A stretch of DNA of 55,413 nucleotides from Rhodothermales bacterium (GTDB lineage Bacteria; Bacteroidota; Rhodothermia; Rhodothermales; Bin80). Shown here one piece after another: positions 1 to 8,611 of the stretch; position 1 is the stretch's first letter, and each line of letters opens with the position of its first letter. The position numbers and the translations under genes are program-made. The DNA is taken from positions 1-55,413 of the forward strand of contig JAJEDR010000067.1 of the NCBI GenBank assembly GCA_022821385.1, read 5' to 3'. Below the pieces are notes generated by a model. It did no database searches, had not been told where the DNA came from, and worked only from the letters and a program-made list of their open reading frames with translations.

Positions 1-1
1 G

Positions 2-121
2 GCTACTTTTAACCTAGGTATCGGGCTGGTCGTTATCGCACCGCCCTCTGCGGAACAGGACATACTTCGAATTGCCGCAATGCATAATGAAAACCCCATT
101 GCTATTGGTTCGGTATACTAG
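2..121 (+). CDS. purM: Phosphoribosylformylglycinamidine cyclo-ligase, C-terminal end (partial)
   Basis: The window opens inside a reading frame that ends at TAG 119-121. Its last 39 residues begin ATFNLGIGLVVIAPP and end IGSVY. This resembles the PurM C-terminus, where an 'R-T-F-N-x-G-I-G-M' strand is followed by a short helix and a final 'IG-x-V' strand. PurM closes the imidazole ring of AIR in purine synthesis in the cytoplasm. Only the tail is visible, so the call rests on this short match and most of the gene lies outside the window. Confidence 0.7.
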   Translation, partial: ATFNLGIGLVVIAPPSAEQDILRIAAMHNENPIAIGSVY

Positions 122-187
122 TCTGGAAACCGCTTCGCTAGGTTATAGTTACCGCGGCGATATTCATCACTATCAGACATTTACCCC

Positions 188-871
188 ATGGCTTCTATTG
201 CTGTAATACTGCTTTTGAGCTACCTGGCTGGATCAATTCCCGGTAGTGTGTGGATGGGACAGTTATTGTATGGTGTTGATGTACGTAAACACGGGAGTCT
301 TAATGCGGGAGCGACCAATGTTTTCCGGGTGCTGGGATGGAAAGCTGGCGTGTTATCAACCATTGTGGACCTAGGTAAGGGCTTATTGGCTGCAGGGGTT
401 ATTGCCTCGATTCGTATTGACGAATTACCGTCAGGATTCGCCTTTTGGCAGGTAGAGTCGGTGGTGCGCCTATTGGCTGGAATTGCAGCTATAGTGGGAC
501 ACATGTTGCCGGTCTGGGCTCGTTTTCGAGGGGGGAAGGGTGTTAATACCGCAGCGGGAGTTCTATTTGCCCTCACGCCTAAGACCATGTGGATAGTTAT
601 CGGGGTTTTCGCATTGGTGTTGTTCAGTTCCAGGTATGTCTCACTTGCCAGTATCGTCGCAGCTATAATGTTTCCAGCCACGATTGCGATACGGATGTTT
701 GTTTTTGATATTGAAGCGCTGGATCGGAGTCTATTGCTTTTTGGAAGCATATTCGCGCTGGCCATTCTTTATGCGCACCGCAGCAATATTCAACGATTAA
801 TAGCCGGTACAGAAAACAAGGTCCAGAAATTTCGTTTGGCGCACGGTATGCGTGGACGTGGTGAGCTTTAG
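188..871 (+). CDS. plsY: Glycerol-3-phosphate acyltransferase PlsY
   Basis: This integral membrane enzyme transfers an acyl group from acyl-phosphate to glycerol-3-phosphate, the first step of phosphatidic acid synthesis. The 227-residue product has the three conserved PlsY loops: GSIPGSVWMG near residue 15, HGSLNAGATN near 35, and RFRGGKGVNTAAG near 113. It has several hydrophobic segments, and its length is normal or slightly long for the family. It lies directly before gpsA, which makes its substrate, so the two steps are neighbours. The ATG at 188 puts the first membrane segment at the very N-terminus, as expected. Confidence 0.95.
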   Translation: MASIAVILLLSYLAGSIPGSVWMGQLLYGVDVRKHGSLNAGATNVFRVLGWKAGVLSTIVDLGKGLLAAGVIASIRIDELPSGFAFWQVESVVRLLAGIAAIVGHMLPVWARFRGGKGVNTAAGVLFALTPKTMWIVIGVFALVLFSSRYVSLASIVAAIMFPATIAIRMFVFDIEALDRSLLLFGSIFALAILYAHRSNIQRLIAGTENKVQKFRLAHGMRGRGEL

Positions 872-887
872 CACATCGCTGAGACAC

Positions 888-1907
888 ATGTCGTCCAGGA
901 TATCTGTTTTTGGCGCGGGCAGCTGGGGAACTGCACTTTCGATCAGTCTGGCTGGGCGCGGGCATTCGGTTGCACTCTGGGCACGGCGGTCAGATGTAGC
1001 AAAGACCATAGTTCGGGAGCGACGCAATCCCAGGTATCTTTCCGAAGCTGTCATTCCCGACTCAGTGATCATCACCGACAACCTGGGGGTAGCTGCGCGG
1101 GAGTCCGATCTTTGGGTGATAGCGACACCGTCGCACGCTGTGCGTACGTTAGCTAAAGATTTGCAGGAGTATTGTGACAAAGGAAAAACGGTGATTTCGG
1201 TTGCCAAAGGGATTGAGAACAAGACCGAACTGACTACGACTGCTGTACTTGCGGATGTGCTCACGCCACCGGTCCCCAAAAGTGATCTCGTTGCGCTGTA
1301 CGGTCCCAGTCATGCCGAAGAGGTCGCGGCAGGACAACCGACGGCGCTGGTTGCTGCGGCAACTAACCTGAATAAGGCCGAAGCTGTGCGCGCAATCTTC
1401 ATGACTGAGCGCCTCCGCGTTTATGTTAATGACGATGTGCGGGGCGTGGAGATTGGCGGAAGTGTAAAGAATATTATGGCCATTGCCTCCGGCATTAGTG
1501 ACGGCGTGGGTTACGGGGATAACGCTAGGGCCGCACTGATTACCCGAGGGATTGTCGAGATTCAACGGCTGGGTAGTGAGCTTGGGGCCAGACCACAGAC
1601 ATTCACAGGACTGACCGGATTAGGAGACCTTGTCGTGACCTGTACGAGCCGGCACAGCCGTAACCGCCGTTTGGGAGAAGCAATTGGACGTGGAGCAACA
1701 CTTGATGAGATCACGACATCAACGAGTATGGTTGCGGAAGGAGTACGAACAACGAAAGCGGTATTCCACATGGCCAGACGTCTCGGTATAGAAATGCCGA
1801 TTACCGAGGCTGTTTACGCCATTCTTTTTGGGGGGAAACAGCCGGCAGATGCAGTGCGGGAGCTGATGACACGTTCAGCAAAACAGGAAGAGTTTCTGTT
1901 GGTATAG
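888..1907 (+). CDS. gpsA: NAD(P)-dependent glycerol-3-phosphate dehydrogenase
   Basis: GpsA reduces dihydroxyacetone phosphate to sn-glycerol-3-phosphate, the backbone of phospholipids. The product has an N-terminal Rossmann motif (GAGSWGTAL, residues 9-17). It also has the family signature around the catalytic lysine (SVKNIMAIASG) and GLGDLVVTC in the C-terminal domain. I chose the ATG at 888, giving 339 residues, the usual GpsA size with the Rossmann fold near the start. A GTG at 852 would overlap the end of plsY by 20 bases and add unconserved residues. It supplies the substrate of the plsY product just upstream. Confidence 0.95.
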   Translation: MSSRISVFGAGSWGTALSISLAGRGHSVALWARRSDVAKTIVRERRNPRYLSEAVIPDSVIITDNLGVAARESDLWVIATPSHAVRTLAKDLQEYCDKGKTVISVAKGIENKTELTTTAVLADVLTPPVPKSDLVALYGPSHAEEVAAGQPTALVAAATNLNKAEAVRAIFMTERLRVYVNDDVRGVEIGGSVKNIMAIASGISDGVGYGDNARAALITRGIVEIQRLGSELGARPQTFTGLTGLGDLVVTCTSRHSRNRRLGEAIGRGATLDEITTSTSMVAEGVRTTKAVFHMARRLGIEMPITEAVYAILFGGKQPADAVRELMTRSAKQEEFLLV

Positions 1908-2063
1908 GTGCTGGGTAGAGCAAGCGCTGACGAATTTGATGATGTAGGCTCCAGAGTTAAACTGGCAGTGCCTGTTCGATGTGGATATTCCTCGAAAACA
2001 CAGGCAAGGGGTTTTTCCCGGGCTGATGCGCACAGTAAGCACACCCAAGGATTAACAAGTACC

Positions 2064-2717
2064 ATGAGCAGGGGCGACTTGCAGCAATTAGTGGCACAAG
2101 GCGAAGGCTTGCGACTCGAATTCAAACATCGTCTGCCGGAGCCTGAGCGGGTGGTACGCGAGTTGACTGCTTTGGCGAACACAAGTGGGGGGTACCTGCT
2201 TATAGGTATTGCTGATGACGGGACGATTAAAGGGGTCAAGGATCCAGAAGAAGAGGTTTATGCCCTTAACAGTGCGCTTAAGCAGTACTGTTTTCCGGAG
2301 GTTGCTGTCGAACTTGAGCATGTGAGGGTAAGTCGAACCCGGACAGTAGTAATAGTAAAGACCACTGCCAGTCCGATGCGTCCCCATTATGTACTAGATC
2401 CTTGCAGTCAGGACAGGTGCGTTTTTGTCAGATTTGAAGACATGTGCATAGAGGCCAGTCGAGAAGCACGTAAATTAATGTACAGTTTACCCGATTCCGA
2501 GAATGTGCTGATTAAGCTTGGAGCAAAGGAACGACTTTTGTTGAAACAGCTTGAGCAGAAGGGCAGAGTAACTGTTTACGGGTTTGCCAAGTATGCGAAA
2601 ATTCATCCAGGGAGAGCATCCCGGATTATCGTCAGAATGACTCGGGCCAAGATTCTTGTTCACCATATTGATCTAGAAGACGATTATTTTACCGCAGGCG
2701 CCGCGTTGCTTCAGTAG
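2064..2717 (+). CDS. AlbA_2 (Schlafen AAA-4-like) domain protein
   Basis: The product has 217 residues. Residues 10-145 look like an AlbA_2 'divergent AAA-4' domain: an early E-F-K motif (LRLEFKHRL), then ALANTSGGYLLIGIADDG and a V-R-F strand near the domain end. Such domains occur in Schlafen-like proteins and some transcription regulators, usually with an unknown ligand. The C-terminal 65 residues resemble a winged helix. I chose the ATG at 2064. The frame is open back to 1908, but those 52 residues look non-coding. The specific role is unknown; a regulator is a reasonable guess. Confidence 0.7.
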   Translation: MSRGDLQQLVAQGEGLRLEFKHRLPEPERVVRELTALANTSGGYLLIGIADDGTIKGVKDPEEEVYALNSALKQYCFPEVAVELEHVRVSRTRTVVIVKTTASPMRPHYVLDPCSQDRCVFVRFEDMCIEASREARKLMYSLPDSENVLIKLGAKERLLLKQLEQKGRVTVYGFAKYAKIHPGRASRIIVRMTRAKILVHHIDLEDDYFTAGAALLQ

Positions 2718-2949
2718 TCCGCCGAGTAGTCATATCAGTGGAAGTTCGCACGGTTTTGTAACTTTCTGGCGTTGGCATTGTGGCCTTATCTAATGGTGAT
2801 CGATCCAAATCCTATTTGATGAAGTACAGCGTCGGGAGGTTGTCCTGGCGCTCAATCAGAAACAATATTCAGTTGATCCTGTATGACGCCGGGCAATGAG
2901 ATCTGAGTTGCAAAAACATCTGATCTTCTTATTGCAATGTCAAATGGGC

Positions 2950-2978
2950 TTGAAAGTTAATTTACTGTTCGGTAAATT
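2950..2978 (+). promoter_or_regulatory. Candidate sigma70-type promoter for the TonB receptor
   Basis: TTGAAA (2950-2955) and TAAATT (2973-2978) are separated by exactly 17 bases. They lie 38 bases before the receptor ATG at 3017. Nothing else gene-like is visible in the 299 bases between 2718 and 3016. This is a sequence match only. Confidence 0.45.
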
Positions 2979-3016
2979 GCCCCCGTGGTTTCCCTAGAAT
3001 CAGACTAGCACTTCAG

Positions 3017-5893
3017 ATGAAACATATTTTTACGATTTTTTGTGCTCTAACCTTTTTGTCCCTGCAGGTGGCCGTAGCACAGGTCCAAGTGCAGGGTACA
3101 GTGATGGATACTGAGACAGAGCAACCCTTTCCCGGTGTGCAGATAAACGTAAAGGGTACGCTTATCGGCACGACCACCAATGCGGATGGCGAATATTCGA
3201 TTTCGGTTCCTGAGGTCGGGAATACGTTGGTATTCCGATTTGTGGGATATAGCGCTCAGGAACATCTTGTCACGGATGGAATGAGTGAGTTGGATGTACG
3301 CCTATTTGTAAGTATCCTGGGACTAGAGGAAGTAGTCGTCGTTGGATCACGGCGTTTGCCCAGACTTGTTAAGGATTCCGCCGTACCGGTTGATGTATTT
3401 GGGCCACGCGACTTGGCTTCAAATTCAAGTTCGGATATTGATGACATACTTCGTACTCAGGTGCCCTCCTACAACGTGCAGCGCTACGGAATAGATGATG
3501 AGGCTACGCTGGTCAGGCCGATTACACTTCGGGGGCTTTCTCCCGATAATGTTGTTGTGCTGGTTAATGGCAAGCGACGCCACCGTTCGGCGTCAATGGC
3601 GCTTCTTGCTAGCTCACTCAACACGGGTTCTCAGGGTGCGGATATGAATATGATCCCGAGCATTGCCCTGGGACGGGTTGAGGTGCTTCGGGATGGTGCG
3701 ACTGCGCAGTACGGTGCGGATGCGGTTGCTGGCGTGTTTAATATGCAGTTGCGCGAGAACACCAGCGGAGTTCATGTACGGATGCAGGGAGGACAGTACA
3801 GTGAGGGAGATGGGACTAATTTTCTGGCAGCTGCCAATGTGGGACTTCCATTGACAAGTAATGGTTTCTTAAACCTCAGCTTTGAATTCCGCGACGCAGA
3901 CCCGACAGTCAGGAGTGGCCTAAGGCGTGATGAAGGGCTTCTCCTAGAGAGGGGCTATCCAGGTGGCTCAACAAATACACCAGAATTCGGCAGAGACGAC
4001 CCACCTGCACAGATCTGGGGAAGCCCGGATGTTAGCAACTCTATGGTCGGATTCCTGAACGCGGGCATTGATGTCGGCAGTAACATGCGCATTTATGCGT
4101 TTGGTGGTTATGGACAGCGGGAATCCGAAGGGGGCTTTTATTTTCGGGCTCCAGGGACCGGCAGTGCGAGATCCAGCGTATTTCGTTTCGGCTCTGGCGA
4201 TAGTGCCGTTCGGGCCGTTGCTGACCTGAATCAGAATGATGATATAGTATGCAGCGATGTAGTGCCCGGTCTGGATTCTGATTTCAGCGCTGTGCAGAGT
4301 TTTATATCCCAGTACAGTGGGCAGTGCTACCTGTTTAACCAGGATTTCCCCGGTGGTTTCACTCCACGCTTCGGAGCCAATATTTACGATTTAAGCGGGA
4401 CCGCAGGCATCAGCGGAGGAGCGGATGATGGTTTTCGTTGGGATCTCAGCTTCGGGTATGGCAACAGCGACATAGACTATTTCATCTACAACACGGTCAA
4501 TGCCTCAATGGGTCCAGATAGCCCCACGTCGTTTGATCCCAGGGGCTATGAGCAGACAGAGATGACAGTTTCTGCAAGCGGGTCCATGCCCGTGGACATT
4601 GATGCTTTTGCCACGCCGCTAAATGTCGCCGTGGGCGTTGAATGGCGCCGTGAGGAATTCAGCACATTCCCAGGTGACGAGGATTCATACCGGGTTGGTG
4701 ATTACGGCGAACAAGGCTTCAGTGTTGGTTCTAACGGATATCAGGGCTTGAACCCCAAGTTTGCCGGTACATGGGATCGTCCCAACTTCGCCGCTTATGT
4801 TGATTTAGAGACTGATGTGTCTGAGCGTTGGGTCTTGGGTGCAGCTGGTCGTTACGAAAACTATTACAATGATTTTGGTAGTACACTGACGGGTAAATTG
4901 GCCGCCCTGTATAGGGCCACTGACCGCATTCGCTTGCGCGCTACCGCATCTACGGGCTTCCGCGCTCCCACTCCTGGTCAGGCAAACTTGTGGGCCCTGC
5001 AAACTGCCTTGGCAGGTACAGGAGACCAACTCGTTGAGACCGGACAGCTTCCGCCAACGCACCCAATTTCCGCTGCTTTGGGGGCAGAGGAACTCACCGA
5101 GGAGACCGCACGCAGCTTCACGCTGGGAACCGTCATGGATATTTCGCAGGATCTAACGCTTACCCTGGACTACTTCGATATCACGTTGATGGACAGGATT
5201 TCGCTGACGGGTAATATTCCGATTACACCGACGATGCAGACCATCATGGATGAGCGGAATCTGCTGGGCGGGGTTGAGAACTTGAGAGAGATAAAATTCT
5301 TCTCCAATGACTTTGATACCCGTACACGCGGGATTGACCTGCTGCTGGCATACGATTTAGAGGATGAGGAAGGTAACGCGACCCAGGCTACGGTTGCATA
5401 TAACTGGACAGCGCAGCGCCTCGTGTCTTACTCTGCGCCTCGCCAGATCAGTGATTTTCTGGGAGAGCAGCTTAGTACTCCGTTCACGCTTTCACTGCTT
5501 ACGCCACGGCGGCAGATTGAGATTGAGGAGGTGAACCCGGAGCATCGCCTTGTGATGATGGGACGGCATGTGCGCGGGGCACTTCATGGTATGCTGCGAC
5601 TCAGTTACTATGATGGCTGGTCTGCCTGTCGGAATAACAGTAATTCTTGTGTTGACGGCAACGACATGAGTCTGCTGGACGACTACGATGGAGCAATCAT
5701 TGCGGATCTCGAATTAGGCTACCGCCTGTTTGATGGCTACCAGGTTTCCTTGGGGATCGATAATCTCTTTAACACATTCCCGGATGCGCACTCGGACGAG
5801 ACCCTCAGCCAGGGTAATATTCGACCAGAGAGCACTCCGTGGGACTACAATGGACGGGCCTACGTTCTTCGCTTGGTAGCAGACCTGTTTTAG
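3017..5893 (+). CDS. TonB-dependent receptor with carboxypeptidase-like N-terminal domain
   Basis: This is an outer-membrane active transporter of 958 residues; its substrate cannot be told from sequence. A signal peptide (about residues 1-22, ending VAVAQ) is followed by a carboxypeptidase-D-like beta-sandwich (23-105). Next come a plug domain with VVVLVNGKRRHRS and RVEVLRDGATAQYGADAVAG, and a long beta barrel. The barrel ends in aromatic LVADLF, the usual outer-membrane insertion signal. The LVNGKRRH type of plug marks a common receptor subgroup. The gene stands alone between its own promoter (2950-2978) and terminator (5917-5957), with no partner lipoprotein, unlike the other two receptors in this window. 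Confidence 0.92.
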   Translation: MKHIFTIFCALTFLSLQVAVAQVQVQGTVMDTETEQPFPGVQINVKGTLIGTTTNADGEYSISVPEVGNTLVFRFVGYSAQEHLVTDGMSELDVRLFVSILGLEEVVVVGSRRLPRLVKDSAVPVDVFGPRDLASNSSSDIDDILRTQVPSYNVQRYGIDDEATLVRPITLRGLSPDNVVVLVNGKRRHRSASMALLASSLNTGSQGADMNMIPSIALGRVEVLRDGATAQYGADAVAGVFNMQLRENTSGVHVRMQGGQYSEGDGTNFLAAANVGLPLTSNGFLNLSFEFRDADPTVRSGLRRDEGLLLERGYPGGSTNTPEFGRDDPPAQIWGSPDVSNSMVGFLNAGIDVGSNMRIYAFGGYGQRESEGGFYFRAPGTGSARSSVFRFGSGDSAVRAVADLNQNDDIVCSDVVPGLDSDFSAVQSFISQYSGQCYLFNQDFPGGFTPRFGANIYDLSGTAGISGGADDGFRWDLSFGYGNSDIDYFIYNTVNASMGPDSPTSFDPRGYEQTEMTVSASGSMPVDIDAFATPLNVAVGVEWRREEFSTFPGDEDSYRVGDYGEQGFSVGSNGYQGLNPKFAGTWDRPNFAAYVDLETDVSERWVLGAAGRYENYYNDFGSTLTGKLAALYRATDRIRLRATASTGFRAPTPGQANLWALQTALAGTGDQLVETGQLPPTHPISAALGAEELTEETARSFTLGTVMDISQDLTLTLDYFDITLMDRISLTGNIPITPTMQTIMDERNLLGGVENLREIKFFSNDFDTRTRGIDLLLAYDLEDEEGNATQATVAYNWTAQRLVSYSAPRQISDFLGEQLSTPFTLSLLTPRRQIEIEEVNPEHRLVMMGRHVRGALHGMLRLSYYDGWSACRNNSNSCVDGNDMSLLDDYDGAIIADLELGYRLFDGYQVSLGIDNLFNTFPDAHSDETLSQGNIRPESTPWDYNGRAYVLRLVADLF

Positions 5894-5916
5894 TTAGCTA
5901 GTTAAACCGTAAAGAG

Positions 5917-5957
5917 CAAAAGCCTCGGGACACCTTGTCTCGGGGCTTTTGTTTTTC
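5917..5957 (+). terminator. Rho-independent terminator after the TonB receptor
   Basis: A 15-base stem begins with AAAAGCCTCGGGACA. Its opposite arm ends in GGGGCTTTT, with G-T wobble pairs and a CCT loop, and is followed by GTTTTTCT. It starts 24 bases after the receptor stop codon. Confidence 0.85.
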
Positions 5958-6353
5958 TGTCTATAGACAATCCGATACAACCCTTGCTTTTTTTCGGACA
6001 CGGAGACTGGCAAGCGGGCAAATGATGGATAGCAGGAGAGGTCTATGAGCTTATTGAAATCACCAACACTATGTCAGGATCAACGTAAATACCAGACGAT
6101 GCTTGGGCAAGCGATTAGGTGTAAGCCCCTGTGGCCTCTCAACGCCATAGCTCGACGTTAGCGGTAGTTCAGTCGCAAGTATCAGTGATCGGATCAAAAC
6201 CATCAAAATCCGGTATTGGGGATTCCGTGGTAGTGGGGCTTGTAAGCGCCAGAACTTCCGTCCTGAACGGCCCGGTCTGTACCCCGAAGTTTTCAGGAAC
6301 TGAGTTCTTCACAATTAGAGGTGTAGGCCTGCTTTTTTTACATCGCCCGTTAT
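5958..6353. other. 396-base stretch without a convincing gene
   Basis: Between the receptor terminator and the asparaginase-like gene I see no reading frame with coding character. The longest open frame (6131-6397, + strand) has low-complexity serine/valine-rich residues and runs into the next gene in another frame. No RNA gene, repeat or mobile-element end was recognised. Confidence 0.5.
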
Positions 6354-6857
6354 ATGTCGGCCGAAATCCTTATTCTCACGACCGGTGGTACAATTGACAA
6401 AGTGTACTTCGACGACAAGAGTGATTATCAGGTTGGAAATCCCCAAATCACAGAAATCCTTCAGCATGTCGGGGTTTCCGTCCCCTATGTTGTCAAAACG
6501 CTCCTGGCAAAGGACAGTCTTGAGCTGACTGAACAGGACAGGAACCGGATTCGAGACGAGGTACACCAGGCTACGCAGCGGTGCATACTGATCACGCACG
6601 GCACTGACACCATGGTCACGACTGCCCGACATATCCAGCCTGTCAGAGACAAGACGGTGGTTTTAGTCGGTGCTTTGATGCCGGCCAGGTTCAAGTCTTC
6701 CGATGCAGAGTTCAATATTGGGTTTGCACTTGCTGCGGCGCAAATATTGCCCGATGGTGTGTATTTGGCCATGAACGGTCGGATCTTTAATCCAGAAGAA
6801 GTCCAGAAAAATATTGCTGCAAACAGGTTTGAACCTGTGCAGTTCACCCGAGGCTGA
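6354..6857 (+). CDS. Short asparaginase-like domain protein
   Basis: The product has 167 residues and matches only the N-terminal domain of type I/II asparaginases. Both nucleophile-loop motifs are visible: TGGTID (threonine 13) and THGTDTM (threonine 84, aspartate 85), the two half-sites of amidohydrolase chemistry. The usual C-terminal domain of about 150 residues is missing. The stop is clean, with no further homologous frame before the next gene at 6894. Free-standing proteins of this size are known as a separate family, so this need not be a broken gene. Substrate and activity are unproven. Confidence 0.75.
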   Translation: MSAEILILTTGGTIDKVYFDDKSDYQVGNPQITEILQHVGVSVPYVVKTLLAKDSLELTEQDRNRIRDEVHQATQRCILITHGTDTMVTTARHIQPVRDKTVVLVGALMPARFKSSDAEFNIGFALAAAQILPDGVYLAMNGRIFNPEEVQKNIAANRFEPVQFTRG

Positions 6858-6893
6858 TAGCTAGTGTAACATGTACGTGCCTGTACGTCCGTG

Positions 6894-7424
6894 ATGGCTC
6901 AGAGTAAATTCGATCCAAGGCTGGTTAGACGTGCACAGGACGGCGATGGGCTGGCCAGAGAAGTGCTTCTGAGCCGACTGGGCCAGGTCTTCAAGAAGTA
7001 CTTCCGAGCAAAAGTCGGGAATCAGGCTATAGTAGATGACCTAATGCAATGTGCACTCATACGAGTCCATTCAGGTCTCTCTGCCTTGAAGCATCCCGAT
7101 CGGTTCAAGGCTTTCGCCATGAAAGCGGCTTTGTTCGAGTTGCATGATTATTATCGTGGGCGTCATTCGCCCAAGGAGCAAGTATATGACACTCAGATTC
7201 TCTCGGAAAAAGCTGAGGCCGCCAGTGACAGATTTGCGAGTACTCTTGATATTGAACGGGTTCTATCTGTACTCACTCCCCATGCTAGACGTATCCTGGA
7301 ACTTCGCGAGTACGGATACAAATACAAGGAAATAGCCGAAATTCTAGGCACGACTGAAACGGCCGTCAAGATGCAGGTGAAACGTGCCTTTGAGAAAATG
7401 AGAAATGTATTTGCAGATGAATAG
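6894..7424 (+). CDS. ECF-type sigma-70 factor
   Basis: The product has 176 residues. A region-2-like helical segment (about residues 30-90) is followed by a clear region 4 with the -35-binding helix-turn-helix. Region 4 runs from LTPHARRILELREYGYKYKEI through TTETAVKMQVKRAFEKM. It directs RNA polymerase to a small regulon. The ATG at 6894 is preferred over an adjoining GTG at 6891. A FecR-like membrane regulator and an STN-domain TonB receptor follow, the classical order of a FecIRA-type surface signalling unit. This factor probably transcribes its own cluster. Confidence 0.88.
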   Translation: MAQSKFDPRLVRRAQDGDGLAREVLLSRLGQVFKKYFRAKVGNQAIVDDLMQCALIRVHSGLSALKHPDRFKAFAMKAALFELHDYYRGRHSPKEQVYDTQILSEKAEAASDRFASTLDIERVLSVLTPHARRILELREYGYKYKEIAEILGTTETAVKMQVKRAFEKMRNVFADE

Positions 7425-7474
7425 GTTACCTTTTATCCATTGCCTGCGTCATATAGTCAGCGCAAGTTTCTGGA

Positions 7475-8563
7475 ATGGATCAATTCGATAAAATAGACGC
7501 AATTCTTCACGAAGGTGGTCTGACACCGGAGGAGCGTCAAGCGTTCATAGAGGCCTTGGAGAGTGACCCAGAATTGGCGCGCTCCTATGCCGGCTGGCAG
7601 CAGATATGTGCGCATCTACGCGGCAGATTACCGGATGCGCACCAATTCGTGCTGTATTCATTAGTCAGCGGCGGGCATGCCGGGGAACTCAGTGAGGAAG
7701 AATCTGAGGAGATCAGGACCAACTGGGGTGCTGTGGATAGGGTGGTTGAGTCACATCCAGGATTTGCTGAGGCCGCGGTTCAGATTGACCAGGATCGACA
7801 AGATTTCCTTGAGTGTTGGGCTCAGGTGGATCGTCCCGCACGAAAACTACCGTCCTGGTCCTTGCGGATCGCGGCGGTGATCGCTATTCTCGGAGTCTGT
7901 TTTGTGGCGGTATTGATGCTTCGTGACAGTGACACTGCATTACAAACGATTGCTGCCGCATCAGGCGAGTATGAGCGGGTGTTGCTTCCAGATGGCTCGG
8001 TAGCTCACCTGAATGGTCCGGCGACAATCCGATTTGATGGGCGGGATTTCGTACGCAGTGTAACGTTTACCGGTCAGGCTTTTTTTGATATTGTGCATCA
8101 ATCTGATCCGTTTACGGTGCAGACGAACGAGGCGTTCATCCATGTGCTCGGGACACGTTTTGGTGTGCGAGCACAGCAAGGTGCTACGCAGGTAGTACTG
8201 GAAAGCGGCCGGGTAGAAGTGGCTTCAAAAGCGCAAGATTCGCCAGCCGTTATGCTTGAACCCGGGCAGATGACCAAGGTCACCGACGACGCTCCGCCCG
8301 AACCATCAACACGAGTCGAATTGGAGAATGCATTGAATTGGACCGGGTTTATTTTTCTCCGACAAACCCCACTGAGCAGAGCAGCAATATTGCTTTCGGA
8401 AAGCCGCAATGTACGTGTCGAGGTGGATCCATCGCTGGCAAATGAACCCGTGACGGGCACCTTTGCCCCGGATGCAGAGATAGAAGAAATTCTGAATGCA
8501 TTAGCCCTTGCGCTTGGAACCGAGGTTCACACAGAAGGGCGTGTGTTTCGGATTGCTCCATAA
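7475..8563 (+). CDS. FecR-family anti-sigma/sensor protein
   Basis: This inner-membrane regulator, expected to bind the sigma factor encoded just upstream, has 362 residues. It has a cytoplasmic helical part (1-128) and one membrane segment at about 130-149 (RIAAVIAILGVCFVAVLML). A periplasmic FecR domain follows (about 160-255), with GEYERVLLPDGS, the hydrophobic strand FFDIVHQSDPF and the LGTRFGV motif. A C-terminal domain of about 80 residues resembles DUF4974/STN. The 130-residue cytoplasmic part is somewhat longer than in many FecR proteins. The C-terminal domain would contact the signalling domain of the receptor at 8612. Confidence 0.9.
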   Translation: MDQFDKIDAILHEGGLTPEERQAFIEALESDPELARSYAGWQQICAHLRGRLPDAHQFVLYSLVSGGHAGELSEEESEEIRTNWGAVDRVVESHPGFAEAAVQIDQDRQDFLECWAQVDRPARKLPSWSLRIAAVIAILGVCFVAVLMLRDSDTALQTIAAASGEYERVLLPDGSVAHLNGPATIRFDGRDFVRSVTFTGQAFFDIVHQSDPFTVQTNEAFIHVLGTRFGVRAQQGATQVVLESGRVEVASKAQDSPAVMLEPGQMTKVTDDAPPEPSTRVELENALNWTGFIFLRQTPLSRAAILLSESRNVRVEVDPSLANEPVTGTFAPDAEIEEILNALALALGTEVHTEGRVFRIAP

Positions 8564-8611
8564 GCTCGCCATTGGAACCGAGTGAAGAATATCGTGTAAC
8601 GCGCACATCAG

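Noticed and set aside
220..765. 181-codon open frame on the minus strand opposite plsY
   Set aside because: Shadow of a clear plsY gene; the translation has no family features.
1908..2063. N-terminal extension of the AlbA_2 protein
   Set aside because: The 52 extra codons start right at the gpsA stop and show no domain; the ATG at 2064 begins the conserved part.
6131..6397. Open frame of 88 codons before the asparaginase-like gene
   Set aside because: Serine/valine-rich non-coding look, no ribosome-binding site, and it runs into the asparaginase-like gene in another frame.
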